Below, piece after piece: positions 28,018-36,842 of a stretch of 64,000 bases of DNA. Each line of letters starts with the position of its first letter. Position 1 is the first letter of the stretch. The DNA is taken from IMG/VR virus record IMGVR_UViG_3300037346_000623, positions 53,266-117,265 of that record; one strand, given 5' to 3'. The position numbers were made by a program, and so were the translations under genes. Source of the stretch: a virus. A model generated the notes under the pieces. That model was not told the origin of the DNA. It did no database searches and was given only the letters and a program-made list of their open reading frames with translations.

Positions 28018-30431
28018 TTATTCGTTAATATTTTTAATTGTTAATATATTTGATCCGTCATAATACGAAAGTCTATTTGTACCGTTCGAATTTTTGAATA
28101 TGGTATTATTTGCTATTGTATAAACTATTGGCATATCACTAATGCCAGATATAGTAATTGCTAAATCTGCAGCATTGCCCATAAATTGTGAGGCACTAAT
28201 AACAATCTCATCACCTATATTATAGCCATATCCTCTGTTATCTACATTAACCAAGGTCACAATACCATTTGAAATTGTTATCTCGAAATTTGCGTTGTTA
28301 CCCTGACCTGTTGTTGAGGTTTGAATAACTGTGTAAATGTTATCCCCAGATAAAGACGTTGGTGTTGTGTTTGTAAATGTATCAATGTTACCTAAATTAG
28401 TTGTAAAATCAATATTATTAACATCATAAGCTTTAATATCATTTGATTGAAAATAATCTCCAACCGTATTATTTCTAAATAAATCTTCTATTGTGTTACT
28501 CCAAAAGTTCTCTCCTATTTCATTATTAAAAAAACTATTTTTAATTACATTACCCCTAGATTCATCACCATCATAGCCAAATCCATTACTGATAGTATTA
28601 CCAAAAAAATCATCACCTATGGTGCTAAATGAAAATGAACCATTTATAAGATTAAACATAAACGTATTACCTATGTTGTTACTAAATATAGAACCAGAAA
28701 AGAAATTATTTGTTATATCGGATCCGATATTATTTTTTAAAAAAGATGATGATATTTCATTATATGCAAAATTAAACTTTATTTTATTATTGGTGAAGTT
28801 TTGTAAAATGGTATTACCCTCAAACCCATCCATAATTTCATTACTAATAAAAATATAGTTATCAATATTATTTGAATCACCAATAGTATTTGTGTTAAAT
28901 TGATTACCAATTTGATTGCTTGAAACCCCATTATATACAGAATTTTGATAGAATTGGTTTAATATATTATTATCTGTAAAGTTGGTGATTATCGTATTAT
29001 TTTGAAAATTTGCACCGATGTTATTCTGATAGAAACTACCACTATTAATATTAACCGAATCTCCTATTATATTATTTTCAAAATATTCGCTAATTATATT
29101 ATTATTAAAATTATTATATATTGAATTATTTTTAAATTCGTTGGTGATTAGATTATCGTAAACCTCCGGATATAAATTATTACTAATAAACATATTTCCG
29201 ATATTATTTTTATAGAAATCACTATAAATTTTATTATCCTGAAATTGTACTCCTATTATATTATTTTGAAACGCTGAATTTATGAAATTGTTATTGAAAT
29301 CGTCGCTAATGTTATTACTATTAAACTCACCTTTAATTATATTGTTATAGAAATAAGTACTGATAATATTATTAACACAATAACCATTAAATGTGTTATT
29401 ATATGAAAGCTCCCCTATTTTATTATTCAAACATGGTCCCGCTAGAAAAACGTTATTTGATAATAGGAAATATCCTGCATTTTCAGCAAGGTATATATTA
29501 GAATAGTTTCCGATGTAATTATTTATAGCGTTCGTATTATTTATAGCATCCCCGAATGTTGTGCTCTCTATAAAATCATTAATATCAAAATTTGGTTGGT
29601 GATGATTAATATATCCGTCCGAATCTGCCGTGTAATATTTTGAAGGTCCTGTGTTGAAAATTGACTCATTCGATATGGTTGCTGTGAAATCATCATCGAT
29701 ACTAACAACTTTAAAAAATAATTCGCTGTTATCGATTCCTATTATTTGATTTGGAACTAGATCGCTAGTAAATGTTGTATCTGTACCTGTAAGTGTGTAT
29801 CCATCGATATTAACCAAACCATTTAATTGATATGACTTAGAATACCCCTGATACCTTTTAAATAAGATTGTCCTGTGATCGTAATCTGTTCTATTACTGA
29901 ACTCGTCAATTCTTTCTGTTATCCTACCATATGCAGTTCCGTTCGGTTAAACGAAATATCATAAGCAATCTTATCCTTCGGATGATTCGGTTGGTAAGCA
30001 TCAAGCGCCAAAGTACTTGGTGATGTTGCTAATACTAAGATTGGCTCAATGCTTGCTGTTTTATAATTACCTGTTAGAATTGGATTTTTATTATAATCAA
30101 AATCTGGCTGATCGTAACAGGTTTGAAAATCTGTTATTAAATAATACGAACCAGAAATAAGCACATTCATATCAACTGCTAAGGATATTTGTGAATATGT
30201 CATCTCTATTACCCCCTGACCCGCTTGTCCTGTAGGACCCGCTTGTCCTGTAGGACCCTCTTGTCCTGTAACCCCTGAATAATATGGAAGTTGCGACCAC
30301 GGGGTTTGTCCATCACCCATCTTGAATTTTCTAGAGTCCATCTCATATCAGGGTTCACCTGACATCAATACTGGATCGTTATAATTCCAATTTTGTGATA
30401 GATCTCTTCTGAGTAGTATTCTATATGGCAT
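28018..30431 (-). pseudogene. Tail-fibre/adhesin gene interrupted by an in-frame TGA and a frameshift
   Basis: The true start is ATG at 30431 ([15 protein letters not shown]), paralogous to the starts of the two fibre genes upstream. Codon 28 is TGA (30348-30350) where the paralogs have Gly (SGEPGYE). The frame then continues through collagen-like GPTGQAGPTGQ to about 29930, where a -1 shift is needed to enter the frame GTAYGRITERIDEF that leads into the 599-residue Asn-rich part (28018-29817). That part has dozens of degenerate N-N-x-I-x-x-x-F repeats typical of a parallel beta-helix. Repaired length is about 800 residues. The breaks could be real decay, phase variation or sequencing error. 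Confidence 0.75.
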
Positions 30432-30500
30432 ATTGCTATATTATTTATACTTATATATCAATATATTTGCACACAAACAGGAACCCAGAGAAGCTCATTT

Positions 30501-30599
30501 TTAATAAAATATATCTTTACCTGCACTAGTGCAACTGTTATTATACATAATTAAATTAATTAGTAAAAATACAACTGTAATTTTTATACTTTCTTCCAT
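30501..30599 (-). CDS. Possible 32-residue peptide
   Basis: ATG at 30599 opens a 32-codon frame (MEESIKITVVFLLINLIMYN, then NSC) with a hydrophobic stretch and a Cys resembling a minimal lipoprotein signal. There is no other support, and the surrounding 30432-30640 is AT-rich without other features. Confidence 0.2.
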   Translation of the reverse strand: MEESIKITVVFLLINLIMYNNSCTSAGKDIFY

Positions 30600-30637
30600 A
30601 AATAGTTTTGTTTTAAATTGATAGTTAAAAATAATAC

Positions 30638-30668
30638 AAAAAACCCACAAATAAAAATTTGTGGGTAC
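30638..30668 (-). terminator. Rho-independent terminator
   Basis: ACCCACAAAT-AAAA-ATTTGTGGGT, a 10-bp perfect stem preceded by A runs (T runs on the minus transcript), downstream of the 56-residue gene. Confidence 0.8.
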
Positions 30669-30692
30669 AAAGTTATTAACAAAAGTTATATG

Positions 30693-30863
30693 TTAGGTAA
30701 AATTTGCTAAAGTATAGCCTAATCGAATTTCTTCGGCTGTTCCGTAATATTCTTCTATTATGCAATCTTCATCATTTCTCCAGTAGGAAATAGTTTGCCG
30801 GTTTATTAAAGTTCCATCTATTTCAACTTGATAGCCATTAATCTGATAAATAAAATTGTACAT
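30693..30863 (-). CDS. Small hypothetical protein (56 aa)
   Basis: ATG at 30863, stop TAA at 30693: MYNFIYQINGYQVEIDGTLI, ending LGYTLANFT. A compact mixed alpha/beta composition with acidic middle (WRNDEDCIIEEYYG) and a clean terminator just downstream make it a credible gene. It begins 3 nt after the fibre gene upstream ends. Possibly a fibre-assembly chaperone by position; no family recognised. Confidence 0.6.
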   Translation of the reverse strand: MYNFIYQINGYQVEIDGTLINRQTISYWRNDEDCIIEEYYGTAEEIRLGYTLANFT

Positions 30864-30866
30864 GGT

Positions 30867-31532
30867 TTAAAATATTATTTTTGCGTTTGCGTATATTCTA
30901 ACTGCAGTTGGTGCAGTTGCCCACGGCGGAGACGGCGTGGTCCAAACTAAGTGTATTAAATTTCCAGAATTAACTACAAGTGGCGTGTTCAATATATAAT
31001 TAGTCCATATTCCATTAGTGCTATTTGTTTGAACTGCATTCGATACGACACTAGTTATTCCGGTAGTTACGTTGCCGATTGAAAAAGTACTAAACTCACC
31101 TGAACCTGTAGTTGTAGCTGGGTAACGTAAAATAGAAACTTCTGTTAATGTGCCTGTAACTTGAACTTGTATTTGTCGATACTGTACTGGTGTTATTGCT
31201 GGGGGTAAATCAGTTACCCCTCCAATATAATAAGTACTTCCCCCTGTATTTGCTGGTGATATTATACTTGCACCAAATCGTATAAAAGCATTTCTATTTC
31301 CTGTAACCCCTGGTCCGGTAGCTCCTTGTGGTCCGGTAGCACCTTGACTTCCAGTAGCACCTATAGATTCCGGATCAATCCAGAATGGTAAATAATTCCA
31401 AGGAGTAGCCCCGTCACCGATTTTAATTTTTCCTGTGTCTGTTTCGTAACCAAATTCCCCGCTTAATAGCGTTGGGTTATTTATTATCCATTTACCAGAT
31501 GGATCCCTTCTTATCTGAACTCTAAATGCCAT
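30867..31532 (-). CDS. Collagen-like tail-fibre protein
   Basis: Start chosen at ATG 31532 (MAFRVQIRRDPSGKW), which aligns with the starts of the neighbouring fibre genes; an upstream in-frame ATG would only add overlap with the next gene. Residues 1-55 form the shared N-terminal module (GYETDTGKIKIGDGATPWNYL), followed by a Gly-x-y collagen-like run (GATGSQGATGPQGATGPG) and a beta-rich C-terminal head of about 150 residues. Such trimeric fibres bind host receptors. Confidence 0.75.
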   Translation of the reverse strand: MAFRVQIRRDPSGKWIINNPTLLSGEFGYETDTGKIKIGDGATPWNYLPFWIDPESIGATGSQGATGPQGATGPGVTGNRNAFIRFGASIISPANTGGSTYYIGGVTDLPPAITPVQYRQIQVQVTGTLTEVSILRYPATTTGSGEFSTFSIGNVTTGITSVVSNAVQTNSTNGIWTNYILNTPLVVNSGNLIHLVWTTPSPPWATAPTAVRIYANAKIIF

Positions 31533-31545
31533 TTTTCTTTTTTTT

Positions 31546-32175
<630 letters not shown>

Positions 32176-32222
32176 TTTGGTTTGATTTTTTTACTTCTTT
32201 GTATATATTTAATTATTACGCC

Positions 32223-33029
32223 TTAATTTCTTCTGGCTGCTAATACTTTATTGTAATCCATTCTTATCTTATTTACTGATAATATATCTTTTATCTGAAC
32301 ATCACTTTCATTATACCATTTTTTATATTCTGTATCAGATTCAATTGGATCGTAATTCATCTTATATGGTTGATCATCAACGTCTATTAATTCGTTTTTG
32401 CTGTATGTTTTATAATCAACTATTAGCTCTATTGTCGTGTTGCCAGTCTTTCGAATCCAATCTTTATAAAATTGCACGAATTCTCTTATACCTGTAACTA
32501 AATCTATACACCCAATGGATCCTGGTAAACTTCCGCCGTGTAGAAAAAATCCACTTCTACCGAGAGTATTTGTTCCTTTCTGTGGGATTATTGCAAATCT
32601 AAAATTTCCCCAAGCTATTCTGGATGGATCTGTTATCTCTTTGAAGTTATCGCTGCTTAGTGTTACCTCGTTATCGGGAAGGAGAAAAACAGTCTGCTTA
32701 GCTAATGTCAATTTTACAAAATTTTCATCGTTTCTCCATCTTGCATTAAGATCTCTTTCCTCAGTTGGGTCTAATTTATATTTTCCCTGTGGTATTGGAC
32801 CTTCAGCTTTTATTTTTGACCATTCGACAGGAGACATGTTATATCTTCTCATCCACGAATCTGGCTTAACATACCATTGGTAATAGCTTCTTCCCGAACA
32901 TGCTTTCCATGATTTGATGACTCTACCGTTCTCTATGAAATCTAATTTATTTCCATTGAACAATAGATGAGCTGAATCCTGAGATTCTGCTTCATTAATA
33001 AATACTTTAAAGTTTAATATATTTTGCAT
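32223..33029 (-). CDS. L,D-transpeptidase/carboxypeptidase-like (DUF2778/Tlde1-type) protein with capsid-targeting-like N-terminus
   Basis: A 268-residue protein. The N-terminus MQNILNFKVFINEAESQDS fits the KxIxxFxxF..E peptide. Residues 25-190 contain DFIENGRVIKSWKACSG, GPIPQGKY and the catalytic motif FFLHGGSLPGSIGCIDL (His ... Ser-x-Gly-Cys), the layout of YkuD-like L,D-transpeptidases and the DUF2778/Tlde1 effectors that trim peptidoglycan stems. Inferred role: a head-packaged or virion enzyme acting on the host wall. Confidence 0.75.
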   Translation of the reverse strand: MQNILNFKVFINEAESQDSAHLLFNGNKLDFIENGRVIKSWKACSGRSYYQWYVKPDSWMRRYNMSPVEWSKIKAEGPIPQGKYKLDPTEERDLNARWRNDENFVKLTLAKQTVFLLPDNEVTLSSDNFKEITDPSRIAWGNFRFAIIPQKGTNTLGRSGFFLHGGSLPGSIGCIDLVTGIREFVQFYKDWIRKTGNTTIELIVDYKTYSKNELIDVDDQPYKMNYDPIESDTEYKKWYNESDVQIKDILSVNKIRMDYNKVLAARRN

Positions 33030-33101
33030 TTATAGGCTTGTTTATAATCGAATACGACAAGCTATATATTCAAAAAGTATCCAACTATTTTCACTATAAA
33101 C

Positions 33102-33136
33102 AAAAAAACCCAGATATTGATATCTGGGTTTTTTTA
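33102..33136 (-). terminator. Rho-independent terminator
   Basis: AAAACCCAGATA-TTGA-TATCTGGGTTTT, downstream of the gene ending at 33150. Confidence 0.85.
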
Positions 33137-33149
33137 ACTATTGTGATTG

Positions 33150-33479
33150 TTATTTCTGTTTTTTAAGAATAGCTGCTTGTAATGCTTTTGGTAGAGTTTT
33201 TTGTTTAGCACTTAGTCCTTTTTTTGGTGTTTTTATTGTATCACCATCATTTTCTTTTTTATCTGCTGCTGCTTTTTTCATGGATTCTTCCTTGTCTCCG
33301 TCTTTATCCAGATCAAGAAAATCAGGTTTTGCTTTGCTTTTTGATTTATCCACTGATTTAGCTTCTCTCTTAGCTTTCTGTTTATCCAGATAAGCCTTAA
33401 ATCCTGCATTCATTTTTTCAGTTAGGATATTTTCTGATTCTCCACCAGAGAAGCTTTCGAATGTTTCTATATTTTTCAT
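33150..33479 (-). CDS. Small Lys-rich protein with capsid-targeting-like N-terminus
   Basis: Start chosen at ATG 33479 (MKNIETFESFSGGESENIL) because this peptide recurs at many starts here; a longer frame upstream begins in AT-rich leader. The product is about 109 residues, very basic and disordered (KQKAKREAKSVDKSKSKAK), with an EF-hand-like DLDKDGDKEE. A small basic, probably packaged protein would fit the pattern of T4 internal proteins. Confidence 0.6.
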   Translation of the reverse strand: MKNIETFESFSGGESENILTEKMNAGFKAYLDKQKAKREAKSVDKSKSKAKPDFLDLDKDGDKEESMKKAAADKKENDGDTIKTPKKGLSAKQKTLPKALQAAILKKQK

Positions 33480-33530
33480 ATTTGAATTATTTTTATCTAT
33501 TCTATATATCAAAAAATTAAAAAAAAACAT

Positions 33531-33566
33531 AAAAAAAACGATAGATTTTTAAACTATCGTTTTTTA
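33531..33566 (-). terminator. Rho-independent terminator closing the left tRNA operon
   Basis: AAAACGATAG-ATTTTTAAA-CTATCGTTTT with long A and T runs. It lies between the leftmost tRNA and the 109-residue gene. Confidence 0.8.
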
Positions 33567-33655
33567 AATATACTGGACTATTCTGTACGCCCTTTAACCC
33601 AACTAGTTAACATCATTGGTACTCCCTGTTAATTCAGACCGAGTATATTTTTAGT

Positions 33656-33723
33656 AGCGTAACGTGGACTCGAACCACCCCCCAAGCTTATGAGACTTAG
33701 ATGCAACCTTTACACTTTAACGC
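33656..33723 (-). tRNA. tRNA-Met(CAT), short
   Basis: Acceptor GCGTTAA/GTTACGC (two mismatches), anticodon arm TAAGT-CTCATAA-GCTTG giving CAT, T loop TTCGAGT. About 68 nt with a small D arm, so somewhat degenerate. Initiator, elongator or Ile2 cannot be told apart. Confidence 0.6.
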
Positions 33724-33734
33724 AATATTTATTG

Positions 33735-33806
33735 TAGCCCGTAGGGGAGTCGAACCCCTCTTTCCAGGATGAAAACCTGACGATCTAACCGATAGTCGAA
33801 CGGGCC
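33735..33806 (-). tRNA. tRNA-Glu(TTC)
   Basis: Acceptor GGCCCGT/ACGGGCT, anticodon arm TCAGG-TTTTCAT-CCTGG, T arm with GGGG-TTCGACT-CCCC. A73. Confidence 0.93.
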
Positions 33807-33808
33807 GG

Positions 33809-33912
33809 TTAAGAAATAATGATGGAGTACCCATTTCGCTCCATTCTTAAGTGCTTCCTCAGTTTTACTGTGCACAGGCACTGTCCTTTGCAGGGGGTGA
33901 TGAATTTCTTAA
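33809..33912 (-). ncRNA. Possible structured RNA closed by a 9-bp inverted repeat
   Basis: TTAAGAAAT at 33809 pairs perfectly with ATTTCTTAA ending near 33912; about 85 nt lie inside. On the minus strand the 3' arm is preceded by CATCATT, the same word found in the 3' arm of the Ro-linked RNAs. It lies between tRNAs in the same transcription unit. Function unknown. Confidence 0.4.
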
Positions 33913-34074
33913 TCTGTTCATGATGTCGACATCAATGTGCAGGAAATCCCATTATTTCTAGATTCCTATTTTATTGCCAGTTCTTGATGCTTTTCTGTAT
34001 TTAGATAAGCTGTTCTATTGTTTCTGTAAGTCTATTCGCTATAAATAGCGGACTGTTTGGAATAAAATAAAATG

Positions 34075-34148
34075 TGGTCCCTGTAGGGCTTGAACCTACG
34101 ACCCCCTGATTATGAGTCAGGTGCTCTAACCAACTGAGCTAAGAGACC
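34075..34148 (-). tRNA. tRNA-Met(CAT)
   Basis: Acceptor GGTCTCT/AGGGACC, D arm GCTCAGTTGGTTAGAGC, anticodon arm CCTGA-CTCATAA-TCAGG, T arm GTAGG-TTCAAGC-CCTAC. Could also be a lysidine-type tRNA-Ile. Confidence 0.93.
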
Positions 34149-34155
34149 GATAATT

Positions 34156-34333
34156 AAAAAAAGAAATACCCAAACCACTTTCACATCCCTTTACTCTTTG
34201 GTTTACCAGTCTTGCGAACTGTGCTGGTCTAATCTCATTTCTGTGATTAAAGCGGTCTATTGCGTCAGGGTATGGCAACCAATAGGCTTGAACCTCTCCA
34301 AAAATATTTCTTTTTAATTCTTTATGTTAATGA
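34156..34333 (-). ncRNA. Possible structured RNA at the head of the left tRNA operon
   Basis: On the minus strand AATTAAAAAGAAATA (about 34332) pairs with TATTTC-T-run-AATT (about 34156-34172), closing a region of some 150 nt. Inside are a T-arm-like AGG-TTCAAGC-CT and a hairpin ACCAG/CTGGT. It is the first element downstream of the promoter at 34363. The rest of 34149-34622 is AT-rich with nothing else recognised. Confidence 0.4.
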
Positions 34334-34362
34334 ACGTTGTTTCTTTGTTTATTATTATATTG

Positions 34363-34400
34363 CAAAAGTATGATATTCTTTCGGGATAAAAAAATTATTT
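34363..34400 (-). promoter_or_regulatory. Bacteroidota-type promoter of the left tRNA operon
   Basis: Minus strand: T run, TTATCCCGAAAG, then TACTTTTG (TAnnTTTG). Only RNAs lie downstream until the terminator at 33566. Confidence 0.7.
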
Positions 34401-34622
34401 TTAATATTTTTTTGAATTTTTTATTCTTCCTCTTTTCCATCACTTCACTATTTCTGTGTTGTTGCTAATCTTTTTTTCCGTTAATTCATTATTTACCCAA
34501 ATTGTTTCAAATTGTGAATTTTTTTCTCCTAATCAGTGTCACTTTTTGGAATCTTTCATATTATAAATAGTTTCCTGTGTATGATTTCTTCCTAGAAATG
34601 TTTTTTTATCATATCTATCGAA

Positions 34623-35054
34623 TTATACTGATTCGTGTCTTTTCAACATTGATTTGGATGCTACAATTCTCAACTTTCCTTTAAAATCTTTATCTGATTT
34701 TAATTTTCTTTGTAATCCATCACTTCCAGATTTTTGCCAAATTAATTTATTGGTTTCTGTGCATCCACCTCCGCCTCCTGGCTGTAGATTCATACACATC
34801 GGATTGCTTAGAAGATTTTCGTTAGCTATTTCAGTCTCTTTGTTTTTTAGAGATTCCCTATCATCAAAATATTCCAATATTTCCTTGGCGTATAAATCCT
34901 TACCGTGTTTTCTTATAGAATTTCTAATTCTTTTCCCACTACCAAAATATACATCTTCGAGATTATCCGTCGAGTTCATACCTATATAATATTTACCATT
35001 CTTTGTGTTGGCTATCTTATAGATATAATGAAATTGTTTTTCTTTTCTTGCCAT
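34623..35054 (-). CDS. GIY-YIG homing endonuclease
   Basis: A 143-residue protein. HYIYKIANTKNGKYYIGMNS is the GIY-YIG motif (Y-I-Y ... Y-I-G), followed by RNSIRKHGKDLYAKEILEYF and ETEIANENLLSNPMCMNLQPGGGG, the SegA/MobE-type core with its Glu. The C-terminal DNA-binding region is short, so it may be truncated. It sits inside the tRNA cluster, a typical site of free-standing homing genes. A hairpin precedes its start codon. Confidence 0.88.
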   Translation of the reverse strand: MARKEKQFHYIYKIANTKNGKYYIGMNSTDNLEDVYFGSGKRIRNSIRKHGKDLYAKEILEYFDDRESLKNKETEIANENLLSNPMCMNLQPGGGGGCTETNKLIWQKSGSDGLQRKLKSDKDFKGKLRIVASKSMLKRHESV

Positions 35055-35058
35055 TTCT

Positions 35059-35091
35059 ATACTTTAATTTAGATTATATAATTAAATTAAA
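35059..35091 (-). promoter_or_regulatory. Hairpin in the leader of the homing endonuclease gene
   Basis: ACTTTAATTTA-(11 nt)-TAAATTAAAGT, followed by the conserved words TTTCTATACTTTA before the ATG at 35054. An equivalent hairpin with compensating base changes lies at 47683-47714. Confidence 0.6.
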
Positions 35092-35107
35092 GTACGAAAT
35101 CGCGCCG

Positions 35108-35181
35108 CCGGAACATCGGGATTCGAACCCGATTCGCACGCCGTGACAGGGCGGCATCCTTCGCCAGTGGACCTTGCTCCG
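35108..35181 (-). tRNA. tRNA-Asp(GTC)
   Basis: Acceptor CGGAGCA/TGTTCCG, anticodon loop CTGTCAC, T arm TCGGG-TTCGAAT-CCCGA, G73 as usual for Asp. The anticodon stem has one mismatch. Confidence 0.88.
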
Positions 35182-35190
35182 TTTATTTTG

Positions 35191-35280
35191 CGGAGGATGA
35201 GGGGCTCGAACCCTCGCGACCTATCACTAGATCCTATCTGTTTAGCAAACAGACCTCTTCACCAACTTGAGTAACCCTCC
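35191..35280 (-). tRNA. tRNA-Ser(GCT)
   Basis: Acceptor GGAGGGT/ATCCTCC, anticodon arm TCTGT-TTGCTAA-ACAGA, long variable arm as expected for Ser, G73. Confidence 0.92.
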
Positions 35281-35287
35281 TTTTCTG

Positions 35288-35372
35288 TACTCCTAGCCAG
35301 ACTCGAACTGGCACGCCCCTTCCGGGACACAAGATTTTAAGTCTTGGGTGTCTACCATTCCACCATAGGAGC
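35288..35372 (-). tRNA. tRNA-Leu(TAA)
   Basis: Acceptor GCTCCTA/TAGGAGT, anticodon arm CAAGA-CTTAAAA-TCTTG, long variable arm with a CCGGAAGGGG-type stem, A73. Confidence 0.92.
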
Positions 35373-35380
35373 ATTTTTTG

Positions 35381-35455
35381 GGTGACTGATGGGGTTTGAA
35401 CCCATGACCTCCTGAACCACAATCAGGCGTTCTAACCAGCTGAACTACAGCCACC
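35381..35455 (-). tRNA. tRNA-His(GTG)
   Basis: Acceptor GTGGCTG/CAGTCAC, anticodon arm CCTGA-TTGTGGT-TCAGG. G-1 and C73, the His identity pair, are both present. Confidence 0.94.
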
Positions 35456-35510
35456 ATGTTGCGATCTATGAGGCCAGATCGCCAGCCAGTGCCTTCTCCC
35501 TGGGGAGATG

Positions 35511-35948
35511 CTATTTGCTTGATTCTATAAATTCTCTTTCAGTTACTTTTTTTATTGGTGTAAATAAAGCGAATCCATCGTCGTCTTCGAAGTGATTACA
35601 TTTATCGATGAAATAGTTATTCATCTTAAATCTCCAATACTCGAAGACGTTCATAGCTTCATTCCATCTCCCAATTTTACCTCTTCTATGATCGCCGAGA
35701 TAGAAAGCTCCATCTTCAAGTTCATTCTTAGGTATTGCACCAGCTTTGATGAGTCTCGGTATATAATATTCAAGATATTCTTTTTCACAAACCCTAGGTA
35801 TTTCTGGTACATCTTGAGGTGTTTTGAAAGGTTTAAGATTGTCCCATCTTTTTCTTCTAATTTCCTCAAAATTTCTTCGATCGATTTCTCTTTTTTCTTC
35901 AAGGAACCTTTTGATTTTTTCAATTTTTTCAATTTTTTCTTGTTCCAT
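35511..35948 (-). CDS. Hypothetical protein in the tRNA cluster
   Basis: A 145-residue protein: a charged helical N-terminus (EQEKIEKIEKIKRFLEEKRE), then a folded region with EYLEYYIPRLIKAGAIPKNE, FYLGDHRRGKIGRWNEAMNV and FEYWRFKMNNYFIDKC. It resembles small conserved proteins of T4-like phages that have no known function. It lies between tRNA genes of the same orientation. Confidence 0.6.
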   Translation of the reverse strand: MEQEKIEKIEKIKRFLEEKREIDRRNFEEIRRKRWDNLKPFKTPQDVPEIPRVCEKEYLEYYIPRLIKAGAIPKNELEDGAFYLGDHRRGKIGRWNEAMNVFEYWRFKMNNYFIDKCNHFEDDDGFALFTPIKKVTEREFIESSK

Positions 35949-35967
35949 GATTGCTAATTTTTATTAG

Positions 35968-36050
35968 AGGTGCCTGTCAGATTCGAACTGACGCGAGATT
36001 TCTCTAGTGGTTTTGCAGACCACCCCTTTCAGCCACTCAGGCAAGGCACC
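35968..36050 (-). tRNA. Class II-like tRNA-Cys(GCA) with long variable arm
   Basis: Acceptor GGTGCCT/AGGCACC, anticodon arm GTGGT-CTGCAAA-ACCAC (GCA), T arm GTCAG-TTCGAAT-CTGAC. U73, the main Cys identity base, is present. The variable region is 14 nt with a GAGA/TCTC stem and the D arm (CCTGAGTGGCTGAAAGG) is Ser/Leu-like; ordinary tRNA-Cys has a short variable loop. Confidence 0.85.
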
Positions 36051-36195
36051 ATGATTTATTTCCCTTTGTATTTCTACCGTTTCCTTTATTAGCACCTTTA
36101 TATATGGGTAACTAAGTATTCAAATTTGTACAAATCAATCTAAAATTACTTTTTGTATTATTTATGGATTACTTATAACCATATTTGAACATTAG

Positions 36196-36268
36196 ATCCC
36201 AGAATCGGACTCGAACCGATAACTTCTAATTTACAAAATTAGTGCTCTGCCAATTGAGCTATCCGGGA
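36196..36268 (-). tRNA. tRNA-Thr(TGT)
   Basis: Acceptor TCCCGGA/TCTGGGA, D arm GCTCAATTGGCAGAGC, anticodon arm CTAAT-TTTGTAA-ATTAG, T loop TTCGAGT. Confidence 0.92.
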
Positions 36269-36276
36269 ATATTTTG

Positions 36277-36362
36277 AGGAGAGAGGGAGGATCGAACTCC
36301 ATGCAGTTACCCGCACCCGATGCTTTCCAGGCATGACCTATCACCGTTTAGAATCACTCTCC
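36277..36362 (-). tRNA. tRNA-Ser(GGA)
   Basis: Acceptor GGAGAGT/TCTCTCC (one mismatch), anticodon arm ATGC-CTGGAAA-GCAT, long variable arm, T loop TTCGATC. Residue 73 is U instead of G. Slightly degenerate. Confidence 0.8.
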
Positions 36363-36476
36363 ATTGAGGGCTGACATATAGAATCCTTCCTATTTTCTGC
36401 GGTATAGGTACCATCATGGGCTCCGTTGACTGATTCGTCTTTATAACCCCATACGGAACAAGCAGGGTAACCAAAG

Positions 36477-36564
36477 CGGAGAGGGTGGGATTCGAACCCA
36501 CGGGAGTAATGAGCTCACACTAGATTTCAAGTCTAGGCGCTTTTGACCACTTGCGCACCTCTCC
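36477..36564 (-). tRNA. tRNA-Ser(TGA)
   Basis: Acceptor GGAGAGG/CCTCTCC, anticodon arm CTAGA-CTTGAAA-TCTAG, long variable arm, G73. Confidence 0.94.
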
Positions 36565-36594
36565 AATTTACTTTTACAATATTTCAATGAACAA

Positions 36595-36629
36595 TAAAAA
36601 AGGCCTCCTTTTTCGAGGAGACCTTTTTG
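36595..36629. terminator. Bidirectional terminator-like hairpin
   Basis: AAAAAGG-C-CTCCT-TTTTCG-AGGAG-A-CCTTTTT, with two arms and runs on both sides. It lies between the tRNA-Ser and the upstream leader region. Confidence 0.6.
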
Positions 36630-36794
36630 ATATTTATTATGTTACTTAATATCAATACTCTCTCCTCATTACAATAGACGATTCACAAGTTGAACTCGTG
36701 TGATCTAAATGTAATGTATCTAATATGTATTGTATTTGTGACATTGTTTTTATTTTTATAGATTTATATATCTAATTGATTTTAATATTTTATG

Positions 36795-36840
36795 CAAATT
36801 TAAGGAAATGTTTCGAATAAAAAAAATTATTTTCAATTTT
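36795..36840 (-). promoter_or_regulatory. Bacteroidota-type promoter of the middle tRNA operon
   Basis: Minus strand: AATTTTTTTTATTCGAAAC, then TAAATTTG (TAnnTTTG). About 60 bp around this site are nearly the same as the site at 48390. The leader 36630-36790 holds an imperfect hairpin CACGAG-TTCAA-CTTGTG but no gene. Confidence 0.65.
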
Positions 36841-36842
36841 TT

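Noticed and set aside
30450-30470. Plus-strand TATATTTGC near 30457 as a promoter
   Set aside because: No plus-strand gene or RNA follows, and the upstream T-rich/CGAAA part is missing.
35234-35422. 62-codon frame over tRNA genes
   Set aside because: Overlaps tRNA-Ser, tRNA-Leu and tRNA-His; tRNA structure explains the sequence.
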